Below, piece by piece: positions 61,529 through 64,000 of a stretch of 64,000 nucleotides of DNA (position 1 is its first letter; the number at the start of each line of letters is the position of its first letter). The DNA is from Streptomyces olivaceoviridis. GTDB lineage: Bacteria > Actinomycetota > Actinomycetes > Streptomycetales > Streptomycetaceae. The DNA is taken from contig NZ_BMUI01000016.1 in NCBI RefSeq assembly GCF_014650115.1, forward strand, positions 1-64,000, given 5' to 3'. The position numbers and the translations under genes were made by a program. The notes under the pieces were generated by a model. That model ran no database searches, was not told the origin of the DNA, and saw only the letters and a program-made list of their open reading frames with translations.

Positions 61529-62104
61529 TCATTTGCCGGATGCGGGGGTGTTTGGGCTGGTCGCGCCCACGTGGCGGCAGCCACAAATCGAACACAGCCC
61601 CGCGCCGCTGAGCAGGGCGAGCAGCCGTCCCCGGGCGAGACGCCGGAGCTCGTCCGCCGCCACCACCCGTTCCTCCTCGGGATCGTTTGCCAATCGTGAC
61701 CGGATCGCTTCGAGGATGTGGTCGATGACCTCGCCCGGGGCGGCATCGCCCGGATAGATGACGAACGCGTGTCCGAATCGGGCCTCGTACGCGGCGTGCG
61801 CGGCGCTCAGGGCCATGTGGGCCGCCGAGTAGGTGCCCGCGGGCAGCTCGGGGAGGGGCTCACCGGCCAGGGCCTCGGCCAGGTCGCCGGGGGAGAGGTC
61901 GTACGCCGCCTCGTCCGCCGCGGCCAGCAGGGCGGCCAGGTCGGGGTAGGGGCGGTGGTCGGCGATCCGGTGCGACCAGCGCGGGCTGTGCAGGCAGTGC
62001 AGGAGAAGGGCGCGCGCCTCGTCCGCGGGCGCGGTGTTGAAGGCGTCGAGGGGGGTGGGGAGATACGGCAGGCGGTGGGCGGGCAGCGTGGGTCCTCGCG
62101 TCAC
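61529..62104 (-). CDS. OHCU-decarboxylase-like protein
   Basis: A 191-aa all-helical protein of the 2-oxo-4-hydroxy-4-carboxy-5-ureidoimidazoline decarboxylase family, the last step from urate to allantoin. It keeps the general layout (LDAFNTAPADEARALLLHCLHSPRW, and FGHAFVIYPGDA), but no other urate genes adjoin. The C-terminus has CSICGCRH, an extra Cys/His cluster. No ribosome site is seen at the GTG. Confidence 0.82.
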   Translation of the reverse strand: MTRGPTLPAHRLPYLPTPLDAFNTAPADEARALLLHCLHSPRWSHRIADHRPYPDLAALLAAADEAAYDLSPGDLAEALAGEPLPELPAGTYSAAHMALSAAHAAYEARFGHAFVIYPGDAAPGEVIDHILEAIRSRLANDPEEERVVAADELRRLARGRLLALLSGAGLCSICGCRHVGATSPNTPASGK

Positions 62105-62258
62105 ATGCGGTGTGGCAGGGGATGCTGTGAAAAGTGTGACGTCAGGTTATCGAGAGCGGTCACGCTGTGTCCGAGGGATGCCTGAAATTCACCCGGACGG
62201 GAGAGTTTCGGAACGCCTGGATGACAGCTGAGCGGGCGATCGGTCGTACGTTGGCAGG

Positions 62259-63917
62259 GTGATCCAGCACAGGCACAGGCGCCGGGGCCCGGCGCGGCAG
62301 GTGAGACGGAAGCGGGCGGTGGTGGCCGCCGCGTTCGCCGGGACCATCGCGCTCGGCACGGGCGTCGGCGTGTGGGCCGCCTCGGACGGGGGCGGCGGAC
62401 AGCCGGACGGAAGCGCGCGGCAGTCGTCGTCCGGCACCGGCTCCGGCGATCCGGGCACACCGTCGGCGAGCCCCGGCCCGAGCCGCTCCTATCCGCTGTC
62501 GCGGGCGCCGCGCACGATACCGGCGGTGCGCTCGCACACCCCGGCGCGCGGCCCCGGCTGGACACCGCGGCCGGGCGGACGGGTGGTGGTGAGCGACCCG
62601 GAGCTGGCCGACGAGGGGCGGCTCATAGCCGGGGAGCTGGGACTGCGCTACGCGGGGGAGAAGGACGACGTGCGGGCGGGCGACGTACGGCTGGCGCTCG
62701 GCGGCGGGGGCGGGAACGAGGAGTCGTACACCATGACCGTCCGCGGCGGGCGGGTCGACATCAGCGGACCCGGCGAGGCCGGCGTCTTCTACGGCACCCG
62801 CACCCTGAAGCAGGAGGTCCACGGCGGCGGTACGGCACCCGAGGGCGTCGTACGGGACGAGCCCGCCAAGCCGGTGCGCGGGTTCATGCTGGACATCGCG
62901 CGCAAGCCGTACGGCGAGACCTGGATCGAGGACCGGATACGCGAGCTGGGGGACCTGAAGTTCAACGAGCTGGGCCTGCACTTCTCCGACGACCAGGCAT
63001 TCCGGATCGAGTCCGACAGCCACCCCGAGATCGTCTCCACGGACCACCTGACCAAGGCCCAGGTCAGGAAGATCATCGCGCTGGCGGGCAGCCGGCACAT
63101 CACCGTCGTCCCCGAGATCGACTCGCCGGGGCACCTGGGCGCCGTCATCGCCGCCCACCCGGACCTCCAGTTGCGCAACGCGAGTGGCGTGCCGACGCGG
63201 GGTGCCGTCGACATCTCCGAGGACGCCTCCGCGAGGATCGTCGACGACCTGCTCGACGAGTACGCCGGGCTGTTCACCGGCGGCCAGTGGCACCTGGGCG
63301 GGGACGAGTACCAGGCGCTGACCGTCAGGGACCCGCAGGCGTCGTACCCGCAACTGGCCGCCGCCGCCCGGCGGGCCTTCGGCGCCGGCGCGACCGTCGC
63401 CGACCTCGCCACCGGCTGGCTGGGCGACCGCGCCGCCACCGTCCGCGCCCACGACCGGACCGTCCGCGCCTGGAACGACGGCTTCTACCGCGGCACCTCC
63501 GTGCGGCCCGACCCGGACATCCAGGTCGCCTACTGGACCGGCAAGGAGATCGGCGCCCGGCAGCCCGTGGAGTACCTGAGCGCGGGCCGGAAGGTGCTCA
63601 ACTACAACGACGAGTTCCTCTACTACGTGCTCGGGCAGCCGCAGACCTTCGTCTACCCGACCGGACAGCGGATCTACGAGCAGTGGAACCCACGCGTGCT
63701 GCGCGGCACGACCGCCGTGCCGGAGCGCTACGACGGGCAGATCCTCGGCGGCTCCTTCGCGGTCTGGTCCGACTTCCCGAACGCGCAGACGCAGGCACAG
63801 GTCGCCGCCGGCATCCGGATGCCGCTGCGGGCCACGGCGCAGAAGCTGTGGGACCCGGGCACGCCCGCACTGTCCTGGGCCGACTTCCGAGGGCTGGCGG
63901 ACCGGCTGGACCGGTAA
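62259..63917 (+). CDS. Secreted beta-N-acetylhexosaminidase, GH20
   Basis: A 552-aa enzyme that removes terminal N-acetylglucosamine from chitin-type sugars. An N-terminal membrane/signal segment (RAVVAAAFAGTIALGTGVGVW, residues 23-43) and a Gly/Ser/Pro linker come before the GH20b and catalytic GH20 domains. The catalytic Asp-Glu pair is in HLGGDEYQAL (about 348-349), with the barrel motifs FNELGLHFSDDQAF and VPEIDSPGHLGA. Starts at GTG. The remaining 83 bp of the window hold nothing I can support. Confidence 0.95.
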   Translation: MIQHRHRRRGPARQVRRKRAVVAAAFAGTIALGTGVGVWAASDGGGGQPDGSARQSSSGTGSGDPGTPSASPGPSRSYPLSRAPRTIPAVRSHTPARGPGWTPRPGGRVVVSDPELADEGRLIAGELGLRYAGEKDDVRAGDVRLALGGGGGNEESYTMTVRGGRVDISGPGEAGVFYGTRTLKQEVHGGGTAPEGVVRDEPAKPVRGFMLDIARKPYGETWIEDRIRELGDLKFNELGLHFSDDQAFRIESDSHPEIVSTDHLTKAQVRKIIALAGSRHITVVPEIDSPGHLGAVIAAHPDLQLRNASGVPTRGAVDISEDASARIVDDLLDEYAGLFTGGQWHLGGDEYQALTVRDPQASYPQLAAAARRAFGAGATVADLATGWLGDRAATVRAHDRTVRAWNDGFYRGTSVRPDPDIQVAYWTGKEIGARQPVEYLSAGRKVLNYNDEFLYYVLGQPQTFVYPTGQRIYEQWNPRVLRGTTAVPERYDGQILGGSFAVWSDFPNAQTQAQVAAGIRMPLRATAQKLWDPGTPALSWADFRGLADRLDR

Positions 63918-64000
63918 CCGGGTGGACGCGCGGCGGCGTCCGACCATATGTTCCGGTGTCCGCGCGCGTCCTCGTGACGCGCGCGTCCGTACCAGTGGCC

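Overview
The window is high-GC actinobacterial chromosome, almost certainly Streptomyces: strong G/C bias at third codon positions, GTG starts, GTGA/TGATG gene overlaps, and a housekeeping order (folD, mdh, glyA, trpS, sdhCDAB, GH20 hexosaminidase) that, from memory and unchecked, resembles the S. coelicolor SCO4820-SCO4860 region.

Region 1 (1-17.2 kb, possibly to 17.8 kb) is the right-hand part of a hybrid natural-product cluster. It holds the end of one NRPS protein, a complete C-A-T-C-A-T-TE protein, an MbtH partner and a DrrAB-type exporter. A second gene block carries a discrete ACP, ketosynthase, chain-length factor, ketoreductase and CrtI-like flavoprotein, followed by an SbnB-type diaminopropionate enzyme and, behind a terminator, a MaoC dehydratase. 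KS/CLF/ACP/KR with no aromatase or cyclase resembles the highly reducing type II PKS systems that make polyene or cinnamoyl acyl groups. Adenylation pockets read as Thr and then Ile/Val for the last two residues, and the partial first module has an acid-lined pocket. An acyl peptide ending (diamino acid?)-Thr-Ile/Val is the working model. The left end of the cluster lies outside the window.

Region 2 (17.9-27.6 kb) has two NarL-type two-component systems, a tandem-repeat membrane protein, folD-DUF3017, an XRE/DUF2690 membrane regulator and mdh behind an 18-bp TamR-like palindrome. A hairpin-rich, possibly transcribed segment lies between mdh and the next gene. Region 3 (27.7-38.6 kb) is a choline/betaine oxidation and uptake operon, then a PEP-mutase/AhpD-like pair opposite a MocR regulator.

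Region 4 (38.7-47.4 kb) carries a DMT transporter, a lipoprotein/glutathionylspermidine-synthase-like pair, a 227-bp MITE beside a TetR gene with an apparent 3' frameshift, rocD, a ZTP riboswitch upstream of glyA, trpS and a 2H phosphoesterase. Region 5 (47.4-57.9 kb) has cell-envelope genes (DprE2-like reductase, YihY, D,D-carboxypeptidase), a metallophosphoesterase with fourteen 36-bp coding repeats, a peptide-binding protein, a Uma2 protein, a TetR-DCC-membrane protein operon behind two identical 14-bp palindromes, and FG-GAP gene remnants. Region 6 (57.9-64 kb) is the succinate dehydrogenase operon, an OHCU-decarboxylase-like gene and a GH20 hexosaminidase.
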